NCBI GenBank assembly: GCA_947598205.1
Contig: CANQFB010000011.1
Location: 1-49,554 of the forward strand
Source of the DNA: an uncultured Clostridia bacterium
Lineage (GTDB): Bacteria; Bacillota; Clostridia; Christensenellales; Borkfalkiaceae
DNA: 49,554 nucleotides
Reading direction: 5' to 3'
Below, in pieces: positions 40,658-49,220 of this stretch (position 1 is its first letter; each line of letters starts with the position of its first letter). Below the pieces are notes generated by a model. That model was given only the letters and a program-made list of their open reading frames with translations, was not told the DNA's origin and ran no database searches. Made by a program: the position numbers and the translations under genes.

Positions 40658-42193
40658 TTACTCCCACTCGATGGTTGCGGGAGGTTTGGAAGTGACGTCG
40701 TATACGACGCGGTTTGCCCCCTTCACCTCGCTTGTGATGCGCGTCGAAACTCTCTCCAAAAGGTCGAAGGGAAGCCTCGCCCAATCGGCCGTCATGGCGT
40801 CGGAACCCGTCACGGCGCGCACGGCGATGACATTCTCGTAGGTGCGGGAATCCCCCTGCACGCCCACCGTGCGGCTGTCGGTAAGTACGCAAAAATACTG
40901 CCACAGGGCGCGTTCGAGCCCCGCCCGTTTCACCTCTTCCTCCAAGATGGCGTCGGCGTCGCGGAGAAGGTCGAGCTTTTCCTTCGTCACCTCCCCCATA
41001 ATGCGGATGGCGAGCCCGGGCCCGGGGAAGGGCCTGCGCCAGACGATCTCTTCGGGAAGGCCCAGCTCGAGCCCCACCATGCGCACTTCATCCTTAAAGA
41101 GATCGCATACGGGCTCTAAAATTTCCTTGAATTGCATGGAGGAAGGCAGGCCGCCCACATTGTGATGGCTCTTGATGAGGGCGCTCGCCCCCCTTCCGCT
41201 TTCGACGACGTCGGGATGGATGGTCCCCTGCACCAAATAATCTGCCCCGCCCATGCGGCTTGCGGCCTCCTCGAAGACGCGGATGAACTGCTCCCCGACG
41301 ATCTTTCGTTTCTCCTCGGGATCGGCGACCCCCTCCAGCGCATGCAAAAAGCGGTCGGCGGCGTCCACTTTGCAAACGTCCATGCCGAGCCTTCGCGAAA
41401 AGACGCGCATGACCTCATCCGCCTCCCCCTTGCGCAGAAGGCCGTGGTCGACGAACACGCATTTGAGTTCTCCCCCCGCCGCACGGTAGGCGAGGGCGGC
41501 GGCGACGGCCGAATCTACCCCGCCCGAGAGCGCACAGACCGCCCTTCTGCCCCCGATCTTTTCGCGAAGACGGGCGACGGTCTCCTGCGCAAACCCCTTC
41601 ATCGTCCAATCGCCCGTAGCGCCGCAAATGCGGTAGAGAAAATTCTCGATGTATTTCCCGCCGAATTCCGAATGGACGGCTTCGGGGTGGAATTGGATGC
41701 CGAAGATCTTCTTCGCCGTTGAGCCGAACACGGCCACGGGGCAGGTACGGGTGGAGGCATAGACTTCAAACCCTTCGGGAAGGGCCGTGATGCGGTCGGT
41801 ATGGCTCATCCAACAGATGCTCCGTGAGGGGATACCCTCGGACATGGGTGTGTCCTTTATGATGAAGCACTCCCTTCTTCCGTATTCCCCCACTTCGGCG
41901 CGGGCGACCTCGCCGCCCAAAGTCTGGGCGATGAGCTGGGCCCCGTAGCAGATGCCGAGAACGGGGACGCCGAGCGCAAAGATCTCCTTTGCGATACGCG
42001 GCGCGCCCTCCTTTAAGACGCTGTTCGGCCCGCCCGAGAGGATGATCCCGATGGGCCGCATCGCCCCGATCTTATCTATGGCCGTATCGCATGGAACGAC
42101 ATGGCATAAGGCCTTGAGTTCCCTCACGCGGCGGGCAATAAGGCGGCTGTATTGTCCGCCGAAATCGAGGATGAGAATGGTTTGGTGTTGCAT
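40658..42193 (-). CDS. guaA: GMP synthase (glutamine-hydrolysing)
   Basis: GuaA converts XMP to GMP with glutamine and ATP. The 511-residue protein has an N-terminal class I amidotransferase domain (I-C-Y-G-A-Q, Cys82; F-H-P-E-A-V-H), the ATP pyrophosphatase P-loop A-L-S-G-G-V-D-S and the dimerisation domain ending T-I-E-W-E. ATG follows GAGGG. A terminator-like hairpin lies only 20 nt upstream (42213-42230) and no promoter is visible between it and the start, so guaA probably relies on read-through from the gene at 42271. No purine riboswitch was recognised. Confidence 0.97.
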   Translation of the reverse strand: MQHQTILILDFGGQYSRLIARRVRELKALCHVVPCDTAIDKIGAMRPIGIILSGGPNSVLKEGAPRIAKEIFALGVPVLGICYGAQLIAQTLGGEVARAEVGEYGRRECFIIKDTPMSEGIPSRSICWMSHTDRITALPEGFEVYASTRTCPVAVFGSTAKKIFGIQFHPEAVHSEFGGKYIENFLYRICGATGDWTMKGFAQETVARLREKIGGRRAVCALSGGVDSAVAAALAYRAAGGELKCVFVDHGLLRKGEADEVMRVFSRRLGMDVCKVDAADRFLHALEGVADPEEKRKIVGEQFIRVFEEAASRMGGADYLVQGTIHPDVVESGRGASALIKSHHNVGGLPSSMQFKEILEPVCDLFKDEVRMVGLELGLPEEIVWRRPFPGPGLAIRIMGEVTKEKLDLLRDADAILEEEVKRAGLERALWQYFCVLTDSRTVGVQGDSRTYENVIAVRAVTGSDAMTADWARLPFDLLERVSTRITSEVKGANRVVYDVTSKPPATIEWE

Positions 42194-42212
42194 ATTTTCC
42201 CTCTATCGAAAA

Positions 42213-42230
42213 ACGCCCGATTGGGGGCGT
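42213..42230 (-). terminator. Terminator-like hairpin in the guaA leader
   Basis: On the minus strand ACGCCC-N6-GGGCGT followed by TTTT, between the stop of the upstream gene and the guaA start. Confidence 0.75.
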
Positions 42231-42270
42231 CTTCATGCAAATGTTCTGAAAAAACAAAACTCCGAAAGGT

Positions 42271-42918
42271 TTAAGCGGCTTGCGCTTCCCCCTTCAGAAG
42301 GGAGGAAATGGCGAGAAAATCTTCGTTCTGTTCAAATTCCCCCTCCTCAAGCGCCTCCTCAAGCGCGGTGCAGAAGGGAACATCTTCCGCCTTCAGGGCC
42401 TCCAGCGCAAGCGCGATGGAGGGATTTCCCGCGGGGAAGGCCTGCCCCGTCTCGCCGACGGCAAAGACGATGACCTCCGCCTTCTCCTCGTCCGTCTTTG
42501 CAAGGCGGTATTTCGCGCGGGCCGCGAGGCCGCACAGGAAGGCGCGGTACGTCCCGGGCAGGTAAGAGCCCGCCTCTTCCCACTCTTCCCCGGCGACGAC
42601 GGCCTCGTCTTGCCCGATGCAGAAGGCTTCAAACCCGTCATCTTCATAGAGGAGCTCGAAGCGTTCCTCTGCGGTGGAATATTTGCCGCGCTCCGCCGCG
42701 ATGATGAAGGAGCGGGCAAGGCAATCCAAAGAGCCCGAGCGTTCGTATTCCTGAAAGGCGTAATCCCCGCTGACCTGCATGAGCCCGAGCGATTCGGTAA
42801 AGCGCATCATGGTCGCGGGCGCGGCCAAAGAGACGATGCCGAAGACGGCGATCGCGAGGATCAGGGCCACGCCGAAGGTGATAAAAATTGTCTTGAAAAC
42901 AATGTTTCTTTGTCGCAT
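42271..42918 (-). CDS. Membrane-anchored protein of unknown function
   Basis: A 215-residue protein with one N-terminal membrane helix (about 9-33) and a soluble, acidic, largely helical remainder on the outer side by the positive-inside rule (R-Q-R before the helix). The repeated helical spacing with Y-x-x-A and L-A-x-x-A is TPR-like but not convincing. No family recognised. It has its own promoter (42960-42988) and is co-directional with guaA. Confidence 0.75.
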   Translation of the reverse strand: MRQRNIVFKTIFITFGVALILAIAVFGIVSLAAPATMMRFTESLGLMQVSGDYAFQEYERSGSLDCLARSFIIAAERGKYSTAEERFELLYEDDGFEAFCIGQDEAVVAGEEWEEAGSYLPGTYRAFLCGLAARAKYRLAKTDEEKAEVIVFAVGETGQAFPAGNPSIALALEALKAEDVPFCTALEEALEEGEFEQNEDFLAISSLLKGEAQAA

Positions 42919-42959
42919 CGGAAATTTCGCGCTCTTTCTCGGTTCTATCTAATATTGAT

Positions 42960-42988
42960 ATTATAGCACATGAGAAAAAAATTTGCAA
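42960..42988 (-). promoter_or_regulatory. Promoter of the 42271 gene and possibly guaA-tag
   Basis: TTGCAA, 17 nt, TATAAT on the minus strand. Confidence 0.78.
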
Positions 42989-43003
42989 GAGAAATCGGGG
43001 ATG

Positions 43004-43033
43004 TTGTCATGAAGAAAGAGGGATTTTCATAAT
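43004..43033 (+). promoter_or_regulatory. Possible leaderless-type promoter of the PepSY-like lipoprotein gene
   Basis: TTGTCA, 18 nt, CATAAT ending 8 nt before the ATG at 43042; the nearest purine-rich tract is too far upstream to serve as Shine-Dalgarno. Confidence 0.5.
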
Positions 43034-43041
43034 TTGATAGC

Positions 43042-43698
43042 ATGAAGAAAGGTTTTTTGGCATGCTTGCCGCTATGCGTCCTCCCCCTCTTTGCCTTTGC
43101 GGGCTGCGGGAGGAAATACGACTATAAAAAACATATCTCCGAAGTCAAGTCGGATATTTTCGTCGCCGAGACGGAGGAGTTTTCCCTCACCCTCTCCCTT
43201 TCCGAACGCGAATACCCCTATGCGGACGACGGTGTGGCCTGCCCTTCCTCCAAACTCGCCGAGATCTCCTTCGTGACGGAAAGAAGCGCCGATTATTCCG
43301 TCTTTGTGACGGGAGAGACGACGTGGGGCGGCGAGGCTTCCTATCGGAACGTCCGCGGCGACTACTACTATTCGCAGGGGCTCGATACCTTCCCCCGAGG
43401 CTCCGTGTCGATCTCGATCAAATGGGGGGATGAGACGCGCGAGATCGTCGCGACATCTGTCAAGACGGAGAAGACCATCTCCCCCGAACAGGCGCTGAAC
43501 TTTGCGATCGAACACGAGAAGGAGACCGTGGCCCGCATGACGAGGGATGGCGTGTTCTATGGCGAATTCCGCGTGCGCCTTCTCAAGCGGGACGCCGTAT
43601 ATTATTATGTGGGCATCGTGGATAAAGACGGGCAAACCGTCTCCCTCCTCCTCGGCGGCGAGACGGGCGAAGTGCTCGCCCGCAGGATGAGCGGTTGA
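43042..43698 (+). CDS. Lipoprotein with C-terminal PepSY-like domain
   Basis: A 218-residue lipoprotein with lipobox F-A-G-C (Cys22). The C-terminal 70 residues (I-S-P-E-Q-A-L-N-F-A-I-E-H-E to Y-V-G-I-V-D-K-D-G..G-E-T-G-E-V-L-A) match the PepSY pattern, a small extracytoplasmic domain often linked to protease inhibition or envelope regulation. The middle part (30-130) is strand-rich and unassigned. The gene is followed 50 bp later by an NlpC/P60-like gene with its own promoter, so both may act at the cell envelope. Confidence 0.8.
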   Translation: MKKGFLACLPLCVLPLFAFAGCGRKYDYKKHISEVKSDIFVAETEEFSLTLSLSEREYPYADDGVACPSSKLAEISFVTERSADYSVFVTGETTWGGEASYRNVRGDYYYSQGLDTFPRGSVSISIKWGDETREIVATSVKTEKTISPEQALNFAIEHEKETVARMTRDGVFYGEFRVRLLKRDAVYYYVGIVDKDGQTVSLLLGGETGEVLARRMSG

Positions 43699-43710
43699 CC
43701 TTGTAAGCTC

Positions 43711-43739
43711 TTGACAATCTCCACGCCGCATGCTATAAT
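43711..43739 (+). promoter_or_regulatory. Promoter of the NlpC/P60-like gene
   Basis: TTGACA, 17 nt, TATAAT ending 9 nt before a GTG start, leaving a leader of at most a few bases. Confidence 0.75.
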
Positions 43740-43748
43740 GCGGTCATT

Positions 43749-44666
43749 GTGAAAAATAAGCCCTACCATAAAATTTTGGTCGCGCTTTCCGTCCTGCTTG
43801 CCTTTTTCATCTTTGTTTTTGCTTGCGGTCTCACCGTCCTCATTGCGTCGGCAACAGTGGATGGCGGAGTGCGCACCCTTCCCACCTACGAAAAAGTGGA
43901 TATCTCCGCGGTCCTCTCCAGGGATAGTTCGACTTGGAATGAGGATGATTTTGCTTTGCTCGAAAAACAGACGGGCATCCTCTCTAAGGATGCCCTCGAA
44001 AAACAGGTGCTGTCGGCAGGGGAAAATTCTCTTCTATATTTCCAGAACGCCCTTTTTTATGAAGGAGCGCTCCTGCACACCGAGGTCGTCCCCGGACTCA
44101 CCTATCACGATGTCCTTCAAGGGAAGGACGGGGAGGAATTCTTCGAGGCGCCCATTGTCACCCCCGAGGCAGGCGATGTCATCGTGACCTCTTCCACCCA
44201 TACGGTGGGATACAGGCACGGGCACGCGGCGCTCATTCTATCCGAAGGAAGGATGCTCCAGTCCGTCGCCCTCGGCATCAAAAGCCGGAAGCTGCGACAG
44301 GCCAACCGAGGCTCCGGCCTGCCCTGGTTTTCCCGATCTTCAAACTTCATCCTATTGCGGCTGAAACGGTTGGACGGCGAGAGCGACGAGGAGTATGCTA
44401 CCAGAAGACGGGCGGTGGCGGATGAGGGCGAAGCGCACCTCGTGGACATCCCCTATTCGCTCACCGTGGGGATCTTTTCGAAGAAGGACCAGGGCACATC
44501 GCCCACTGAGACCCAATGCGCCCACCTCGTCTGGCAGGCATATAAGAATTGCGGCTTCGAGATCGATTCAAACGGCGGCGCGCTCGTCACCCCGCGCGAC
44601 ATTGCCCGCTCTCCCCTCTTTGAGATCGTCCAAGTCTACGGCTTCGACCCCTCTGAGGGCTGGTAA
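43749..44666 (+). CDS. Permuted NlpC/P60-like (YiiX/YebB-like) membrane-anchored hydrolase
   Basis: A 305-residue protein with one N-terminal membrane helix (about 9-33) and an outer domain. A central segment with G-D-V-I-V-T-S and H-G-H-A-A-L-I (His159) is followed much later by T-Q-C-A-H-L-V-W-Q-A-Y (Cys257), the His-before-Cys order of circularly permuted papain-like enzymes such as YiiX. It could cleave cell wall peptides or a thioester/amide. The start is GTG, 9 nt from TATAAT. Confidence in the exact family is moderate. Confidence 0.72.
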   Translation: MKNKPYHKILVALSVLLAFFIFVFACGLTVLIASATVDGGVRTLPTYEKVDISAVLSRDSSTWNEDDFALLEKQTGILSKDALEKQVLSAGENSLLYFQNALFYEGALLHTEVVPGLTYHDVLQGKDGEEFFEAPIVTPEAGDVIVTSSTHTVGYRHGHAALILSEGRMLQSVALGIKSRKLRQANRGSGLPWFSRSSNFILLRLKRLDGESDEEYATRRRAVADEGEAHLVDIPYSLTVGIFSKKDQGTSPTETQCAHLVWQAYKNCGFEIDSNGGALVTPRDIARSPLFEIVQVYGFDPSEGW

Positions 44667-44855
44667 AAATCATTTGAACAAGAATGCCCATACCATGTCC
44701 GAGGTCAACGCGTCATTCTGCCCCGCGCGAAGCTTCTATTTGTAGACTAAGCGCGGCACGAGGAGCGTAGCGACGAAGTAGCCGAACAATAAGGATGAAA
44801 ACGCAAAACCCAACCCGCCAAGAATCCCCTATAACGTAAGTTCCACGGAGGAAGA

Positions 44856-45350
44856 ATGCAAATTCTATCATACGATGAACGCTACCGCGATGATATGATC
44901 TTCATGGTCCTGCAAGCCAAAGACGCACTTGGAAGAAAGCCCACGATCAACGAAGATCTATTGGATATCACCGCAAATTACTTGGAGCGCGGCGATGCGT
45001 TCTACATTGCCATCGATGAAAATGACAGAGTGGTCGGGTGCATCGGCTATTCCAAAATAGAAGGTACGACGGAAGCCTTTCTTCATAGGCTGTATGTGAA
45101 GCCCTCCGAAAAACGCAAAGGGATCGGCACTGCGCTTCTGCAAACCGCAGAACAGGCCATGCGGGCAAGGGGGATCACCCTCTCGAAGGTCCATCTCGGC
45201 GCACCGCGGGAACAATGGTTCGAGGCATACGCCTTCTATCCCAAAAACGGCTACCGCGAATATGAGCCGAGATACATGAAAAAAGAATTATCAATCTCTC
45301 CTTTGAGCGAAAACAGCCATACCATGTCTGAAACAAACCCTCTACGATGA
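44856..45350 (+). CDS. GNAT-family N-acetyltransferase
   Basis: A 164-residue acetyltransferase. V-G-C-I-G-Y-S-K, then R-L-Y-V-K-P-S-E-K-R-K-G-I-G-T-A-L-L (acetyl-CoA pyrophosphate loop) and A-Y-A-F-Y-P-K-N-G-Y-R-E-Y define the GNAT fold. The fold ends near residue 147; the last 17 residues run into intergenic repeat-like DNA. Short direct repeats containing CCATACCATGTC lie at 44688-44699 and 45317-45328, on both sides of the gene. ATG follows GGAGGAAG. Substrate unknown. Confidence 0.9.
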   Translation: MQILSYDERYRDDMIFMVLQAKDALGRKPTINEDLLDITANYLERGDAFYIAIDENDRVVGCIGYSKIEGTTEAFLHRLYVKPSEKRKGIGTALLQTAEQAMRARGITLSKVHLGAPREQWFEAYAFYPKNGYREYEPRYMKKELSISPLSENSHTMSETNPLR

Positions 45351-45370
45351 GATAAAGACAAAATCGAAAC

Positions 45371-45436
45371 CCCCTCCTTTGGGAGGGGGAACAAAAGGGG
45401 GTGGGGATCGTCATGTTGAAGCACGGGGCGGAATGA
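45371..45436. repeat. Mixed family A/B remnant
   Basis: CCCCCTCCTTTGGGAGGGGG hairpin, then GGGGGTGGGG and CGTCATGTTGAAGC..GGAATGACG. It combines the start of the long family B variant with family A edges. Confidence 0.55.
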
Positions 45437-45448
45437 CGTTATGAAATT

Positions 45449-45496
45449 CCCCACCTCAGTCACGCGAAGTGTGACAGCTCCTCCCAAGGGAGGAGC
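45449..45496. repeat. Family B element
   Basis: CCCCACCTCAGTCACgcgaaGTGTGAC, then GCTCCTCCC-aa-GGGAGGAGC: the best example of the two-hairpin consensus. The second hairpin (45477-45496) is followed by CTTTGTATTTTTTT and acts as a plus-strand terminator behind the GNAT gene. Confidence 0.75.
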
Positions 45497-45514
45497 CTTT
45501 GTATTTTTTTAAAT

Positions 45515-46624
45515 TTATTCCATATATTCCGTTAAAATTTGGTTCTGAACATAGAGGTATTCGTCTTTGATCTTCGTAATGTCCCCCGCTTCTTCGAGAT
45601 AGGTTTTCGTCTTCTCGTATGCCCCCTTGAAATCCTCCTTCCAATCGCTCTTGAACTGCTTTTTGTAGGCGGCAGAAGAGATCCCGAACACCGTGCGAAG
45701 GCCCAGCATCACGAACTCGAATTTCGCATCCTTCTCCGAAACTTCCTCGCTCTCGATGACGGGAAAGTGCCCCGAGAGGATGCACTTCATATATTCGTCT
45801 AAATCGAAGGTATTGGTGAACCGCTTCCCGAAGAAGAAGGAGCTCGCCGAGACGCCCAGCCCGATATATTCCCCCCGCTTCCAATAGTTGAGGTTGTGGC
45901 GGCTGCCGAAGCCGGGTTTGCAGAAGTTGCTCACCTCGTAGCGCATGTAGCCCCGCTTTTTGAGGAGCTCAAAGCCATAGTCGTAGAGGGCGGCTACTTC
46001 GTCGCCGTCGGGAAGTTCGCCGTTCAAATAGTCGGTGTAGATGGGCGTTCCGTCCTCGGGCGTGAGTGCATACATCGAGACATGGGTGGCACCGTTATCG
46101 TCTGCAAGGGCGATCGTCGCGGCAACGTCCTCCCTTGTCTGCCCCTTGAGACCGAGCATAATATCGGCCGAAAAATTTTCCCCGCGCAGAAGTTTTGCGC
46201 ACGCGACAAAGTCCTTACTGTTGTGGATCCTGCCGATCTCTTCGAGCTGTCTATCGTTGGCCGTCTGCAAGCCCACCGAGAAGCGGTTGATCCCCGCCCG
46301 CTTGTAAATTTGTATTTTTTCCGCATCCACCGTGCCGGGGTTCATCTCGATCGTGACCTCGGGATCTTTGGAAAGATGAAAGCTCTTCACGATCTTCGCC
46401 ATGATGCCATAGATGTATTTGGGATCGACGACGGAGGGCGTCCCCCCGCCGATATAGACGGTGTCGAAGGTGACTTTCTCGAGCTCCTTCGCACGCATCT
46501 CGGCCTCCTTCATCAGGCACGCCATATACGCCTCGGCGAAGTTCAGACGGTTGGGAAAAGACGTGAAATCGCAGTAGGTGCATTTGTGTTTGCAGAATGG
46601 AATGTGAACGTATATCCCGGGCAT
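45515..46624 (-). CDS. hemW: Radical SAM heme chaperone HemW
   Basis: A 369-residue radical SAM protein with C-K-H-K-C-T-Y-C-D-F (Cys11, Cys15, Cys18), Y-I-G-G-G-T-P-S and S-V-G-L-Q-T. The motif has only three cysteines and lacks the fourth (C-x-C) of coproporphyrinogen dehydrogenase HemN, which marks the heme-binding HemW subgroup. ATG follows AAGGAGG. In many Bacillota hemW directly follows lepA; here ogt-like and DUF559 genes lie between. Confidence 0.93.
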   Translation of the reverse strand: MPGIYVHIPFCKHKCTYCDFTSFPNRLNFAEAYMACLMKEAEMRAKELEKVTFDTVYIGGGTPSVVDPKYIYGIMAKIVKSFHLSKDPEVTIEMNPGTVDAEKIQIYKRAGINRFSVGLQTANDRQLEEIGRIHNSKDFVACAKLLRGENFSADIMLGLKGQTREDVAATIALADDNGATHVSMYALTPEDGTPIYTDYLNGELPDGDEVAALYDYGFELLKKRGYMRYEVSNFCKPGFGSRHNLNYWKRGEYIGLGVSASSFFFGKRFTNTFDLDEYMKCILSGHFPVIESEEVSEKDAKFEFVMLGLRTVFGISSAAYKKQFKSDWKEDFKGAYEKTKTYLEEAGDITKIKDEYLYVQNQILTEYME

Positions 46625-46636
46625 GGGTACCTCCTT

Positions 46637-46690
46637 TTACCTGCCCCTATTTATGGGGGCGGGTGGCGAACGAAGTGAGACAGGTGGGGG
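46637..46690. repeat. Family B element, right of hemW
   Basis: CTGCCCCTATTTATGGGGGCGGGT, then GGCGAACGAAGTGAGACAGG and GTGGGGG: inverted orientation of the family B pattern. It bounds the DUF559 gene on its 3' side. Confidence 0.65.
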
Positions 46691-46693
46691 CTC

Positions 46694-47047
46694 TTATATC
46701 CCCAGATGATTATAAATATCTTCGCAAACGCCCTTAAAGTTTGAATTTAATTCTTTATCGGAATAGCGGAGAACGGTATAGCCCATCTCTTCGAGAAAGG
46801 CGTCACGAAGTCTGTCCTGTTCCTTTGCGGCATCTTCAAAATGTTGCGCACCATCCAATTCGATCACGATTTTTTTCTCCGCGCAATAAAAATCAACGAT
46901 ATAACGATTGATCACCTTTTGCCTCGTAAATTTCACAGGCAGGTTAACCAAAAAGCGATACCATAGTTTTTTCTCTTCGTCTGTCGCATTTTTTCGCAAA
47001 GATTTCGCATTTCTCACGAGATTATGATTTTTAATTTTAGTGCGCAT
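46694..47047 (-). CDS. DUF559 (Vsr-like endonuclease fold) protein
   Basis: A 117-residue protein of the DUF559 family, related to very-short-patch repair endonucleases: N-A-K-S-L-R-K-N-A-T-D-E-E-K-K-L-W-Y at the start, V-D-F-Y-C-A-E-K-K-I-V-I-E-L-D-G-A-Q-H (the PD-(D/E)XK-like core) and R-D-A-F-L-E-E-M-G-Y-T-V-L-R-Y near the end. The coding DNA is more AT-rich than its neighbours. Family B repeats touch both ends, suggesting it arrived as a unit between lepA-ogt and hemW. Function of the family is unproven. Confidence 0.88.
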   Translation of the reverse strand: MRTKIKNHNLVRNAKSLRKNATDEEKKLWYRFLVNLPVKFTRQKVINRYIVDFYCAEKKIVIELDGAQHFEDAAKEQDRLRDAFLEEMGYTVLRYSDKELNSNFKGVCEDIYNHLGI

Positions 47048-47049
47048 AA

Positions 47050-47102
47050 TTCAACCCCCACCACCCGCTCCGCGGGAGCCGCCCCCTTCAAAGGGGGCAG
47101 CT
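47050..47102. repeat. Family B element, left of DUF559 on its 5' side
   Basis: CCCCCACCACCCGCTCCGCGGG, then CCGCCCCCTTcaaAGGGGGC. With 46637-46690 it brackets the DUF559 gene in opposite orientation. Confidence 0.65.
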
Positions 47103-47403
47103 ATTCGCGCCACAAATATTTCTCCAAATCGACGTAGCCGTCGACGACGGGGACGCCCTCTTTTTCGAGAAGGCGCGCCTGCACATCGGGGCCGCCGAAG
47201 GCGAATGCGGGAGCGAGCCGCCCCTCCCTGTTCACCACTCTGTGGCAGGGAACGATAATGGGCGTGGGGTTATGGTGAAGGGCATTCCCCACCTGCCTTG
47301 CCGCACGCGGATGCCCGATCGCCCGCGCGATCATGCCGTAGGTTATGACCTTCCCCCTCGGCACGCGGGAGACGACCTCATACACCGCTTCAAAAAAAGT
47401 CAT
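47101..47403 (-). CDS. MGMT-family O6-alkylguanine alkyltransferase-like protein
   Basis: A 100-residue protein comprising only the C-terminal domain of Ogt/MGMT: T-Y-G-M-I-A-R-A-I-G-H-P-R-A-A-R-Q-V-G, then I-V-P-C-H-R-V-V with the acceptor Cys53. Alkyltransferase-like (ATL) proteins of this length usually have Trp at that position; here Cys is retained, so direct alkyl transfer remains possible. The start overlaps the lepA stop as TGATG, implying translational coupling. Confidence 0.9.
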   Translation of the reverse strand: MTFFEAVYEVVSRVPRGKVITYGMIARAIGHPRAARQVGNALHHNPTPIIVPCHRVVNREGRLAPAFAFGGPDVQARLLEKEGVPVVDGYVDLEKYLWRE

Positions 47404-49214
47404 CACTTGTCCTTGTTCGTCTTCAAAATTTGCATGAACACTTCGGAGGGGACTTCGACGGTTCCCACCTTCCGCATGCGCTTTTTGCCCTCTTTCTGTT
47501 TCTCGAGGAGCTTCTTCTTGCGCGTGATGTCGCCGCCGTAGCACTTGGCGAGGACGTCCTTCCGCACCGCCTTCACCGTCTCGCGGGCGATAATCTTCCC
47601 GCCGATCGCGGCCTGCACGGGCACCTCGAAGAGCTGGCGGGGAATGGCGTCCTTCAAGTTTTCGCACAACATCCTGCCGCGCGCATAAGCCCGATCTTCA
47701 TGCACAATGAGGGAGAGCGCGTCGCAGATCTCCCCGTTGAGAAGAATGTCGAGGCGGACGAGCGGGCTCTTTTCGTACCCCACAAGTTCGTAGTCGAAAC
47801 TCGCATATCCCTTGGTGCGGGATTTGAGTTCGTCGAAAAAATCATAGACGATCTCGTTAAGGGGAAGGCGGTACTCGAGCTTGACCCGCCTTGTATCGAG
47901 ATAGGTCATATCTTTGAACACGCCGCGGCGGTCCTGACAGAGGTCCATAATAGAACCGAGATAGTCGGGCGGGGTAAAGATCTCCGCCTTCACGATGGGC
48001 TCTTCCATGTAATCGATCTCGGAGACGGGCGGCAAATGTGAGGGGTTATCCACAGACATGGTATCCCCGTTTGTCTTGTGGACGACGTAAGAGACGGAGG
48101 GCGCCGTCGTGATGATCTCGAGGTTGAACTCCCGCTCGATGCGCTCCTCGACGATCTCCATATGCAGAAGTCCCAAGAATCCGCAACGGAAGCCGAAGCC
48201 GAGCGCGACGGAATTATCGGGCTCGAAGGTGAGCGACGCGTCGTTGAGTTTAAGCTTTAAGATGGCCTCTTTGAGGTCGAGGAACTTGCTCCCGTCCAAG
48301 GGATAGATGCCCGAAAAGACGACGGGCTGGACTTCCTTATAGCCGGGCAGGGGCGCGCTTGCGGGGCGCTGTGCGCCCGTCACCGTATCGCCCACGGCGA
48401 CGTCTTCGATGGATTTGATGCTCGCGGCGATGTAGCCCACTTCCCCCGCCTTCAAGATCTCTTTGGGTTGCAGGGCGGGCGCGAACGCCCCCACTTCCGT
48501 AACTTCATAGATGCGATCCGAGCGGAAGGTCTTGATAGCGTCCCCCACCTTCACGCTTCCGTCCTTGATGCGGACAAAGAGGATGACGCCCTTGTAGTTA
48601 TCATAATAGCTATCGAAGATGAGGGCGGAAAGGGGCGCGTCGGTATCGCCGTCGGGCGGCGGAATGAGTTTGACGACCGCCTCCAAAATATCGCGGATAT
48701 TCGTCCCCTCTTTTGCGGAGACGCAGGGCGCCTCGGAGGCGTCGAGCCCGATCACGTCCTCGATCTCCCCCTTGGTCTCCTCGATGCGGGCGGAAGAGAG
48801 GTCGATCTTGTTGATGACGGGCACGATCTCGAGGTTGTTCTCGAGGGCGAGGTAGACGTTCGCGAGCGTCTGCGCCTCCACCCCTTGGGTCGCGTCCACC
48901 ACCAAAATCGCCCCTTCGCAGGCGGCGAGGGAACGGCTGACTTCATAGGTGAAGTCCACATGCCCGGGGGTATCGATGAGGTTGAACTCATACTCGTTCC
49001 CGTCGAGGGCGGTATAATACATGCGGACGGGCGCGAGCTTGATGGTGATGCCGCGCTCCCGTTCGATATCCATGCTATCGAGAAGTTGCTCCTCCATATC
49101 GCGCTTAGAGACCTGCCCCGTGAGCTCCATAATGCGGTCTGCAATGGTGCTCTTGCCGTGGTCGATATGCGCGATGATGCAAAAATTGCGTAAGAATTTG
49201 CTCGGTTTTGCCAT
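47403..49214 (-). CDS. lepA: Elongation factor 4
   Basis: LepA is a ribosome-binding GTPase that acts on elongation or ribosome assembly. The 603-residue protein has A-H-I-D-H-G-K-S-T (G1), R-G-I-T-I-K (G2), D-T-P-G-H-V-D-F (G3) and N-K-I-D (G4), the EF-G-like domains and the LepA-specific C-terminus ([14 protein letters not shown]). The start at 49214 lies only 6 nt from a perfect TATAAT and has no Shine-Dalgarno, so the mRNA is predicted leaderless; a longer in-frame start overlaps the promoter and was rejected. It leads the lepA-ogt-(DUF559)-hemW group. Confidence 0.97.
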   Translation of the reverse strand: MAKPSKFLRNFCIIAHIDHGKSTIADRIMELTGQVSKRDMEEQLLDSMDIERERGITIKLAPVRMYYTALDGNEYEFNLIDTPGHVDFTYEVSRSLAACEGAILVVDATQGVEAQTLANVYLALENNLEIVPVINKIDLSSARIEETKGEIEDVIGLDASEAPCVSAKEGTNIRDILEAVVKLIPPPDGDTDAPLSALIFDSYYDNYKGVILFVRIKDGSVKVGDAIKTFRSDRIYEVTEVGAFAPALQPKEILKAGEVGYIAASIKSIEDVAVGDTVTGAQRPASAPLPGYKEVQPVVFSGIYPLDGSKFLDLKEAILKLKLNDASLTFEPDNSVALGFGFRCGFLGLLHMEIVEERIEREFNLEIITTAPSVSYVVHKTNGDTMSVDNPSHLPPVSEIDYMEEPIVKAEIFTPPDYLGSIMDLCQDRRGVFKDMTYLDTRRVKLEYRLPLNEIVYDFFDELKSRTKGYASFDYELVGYEKSPLVRLDILLNGEICDALSLIVHEDRAYARGRMLCENLKDAIPRQLFEVPVQAAIGGKIIARETVKAVRKDVLAKCYGGDITRKKKLLEKQKEGKKRMRKVGTVEVPSEVFMQILKTNKDK

Positions 49215-49220
49215 GATTTT

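Noticed and set aside
42194..42270. Purine riboswitch upstream of guaA
   Set aside because: Only a single short hairpin is present; there is no three-way junction or conserved purine aptamer sequence.
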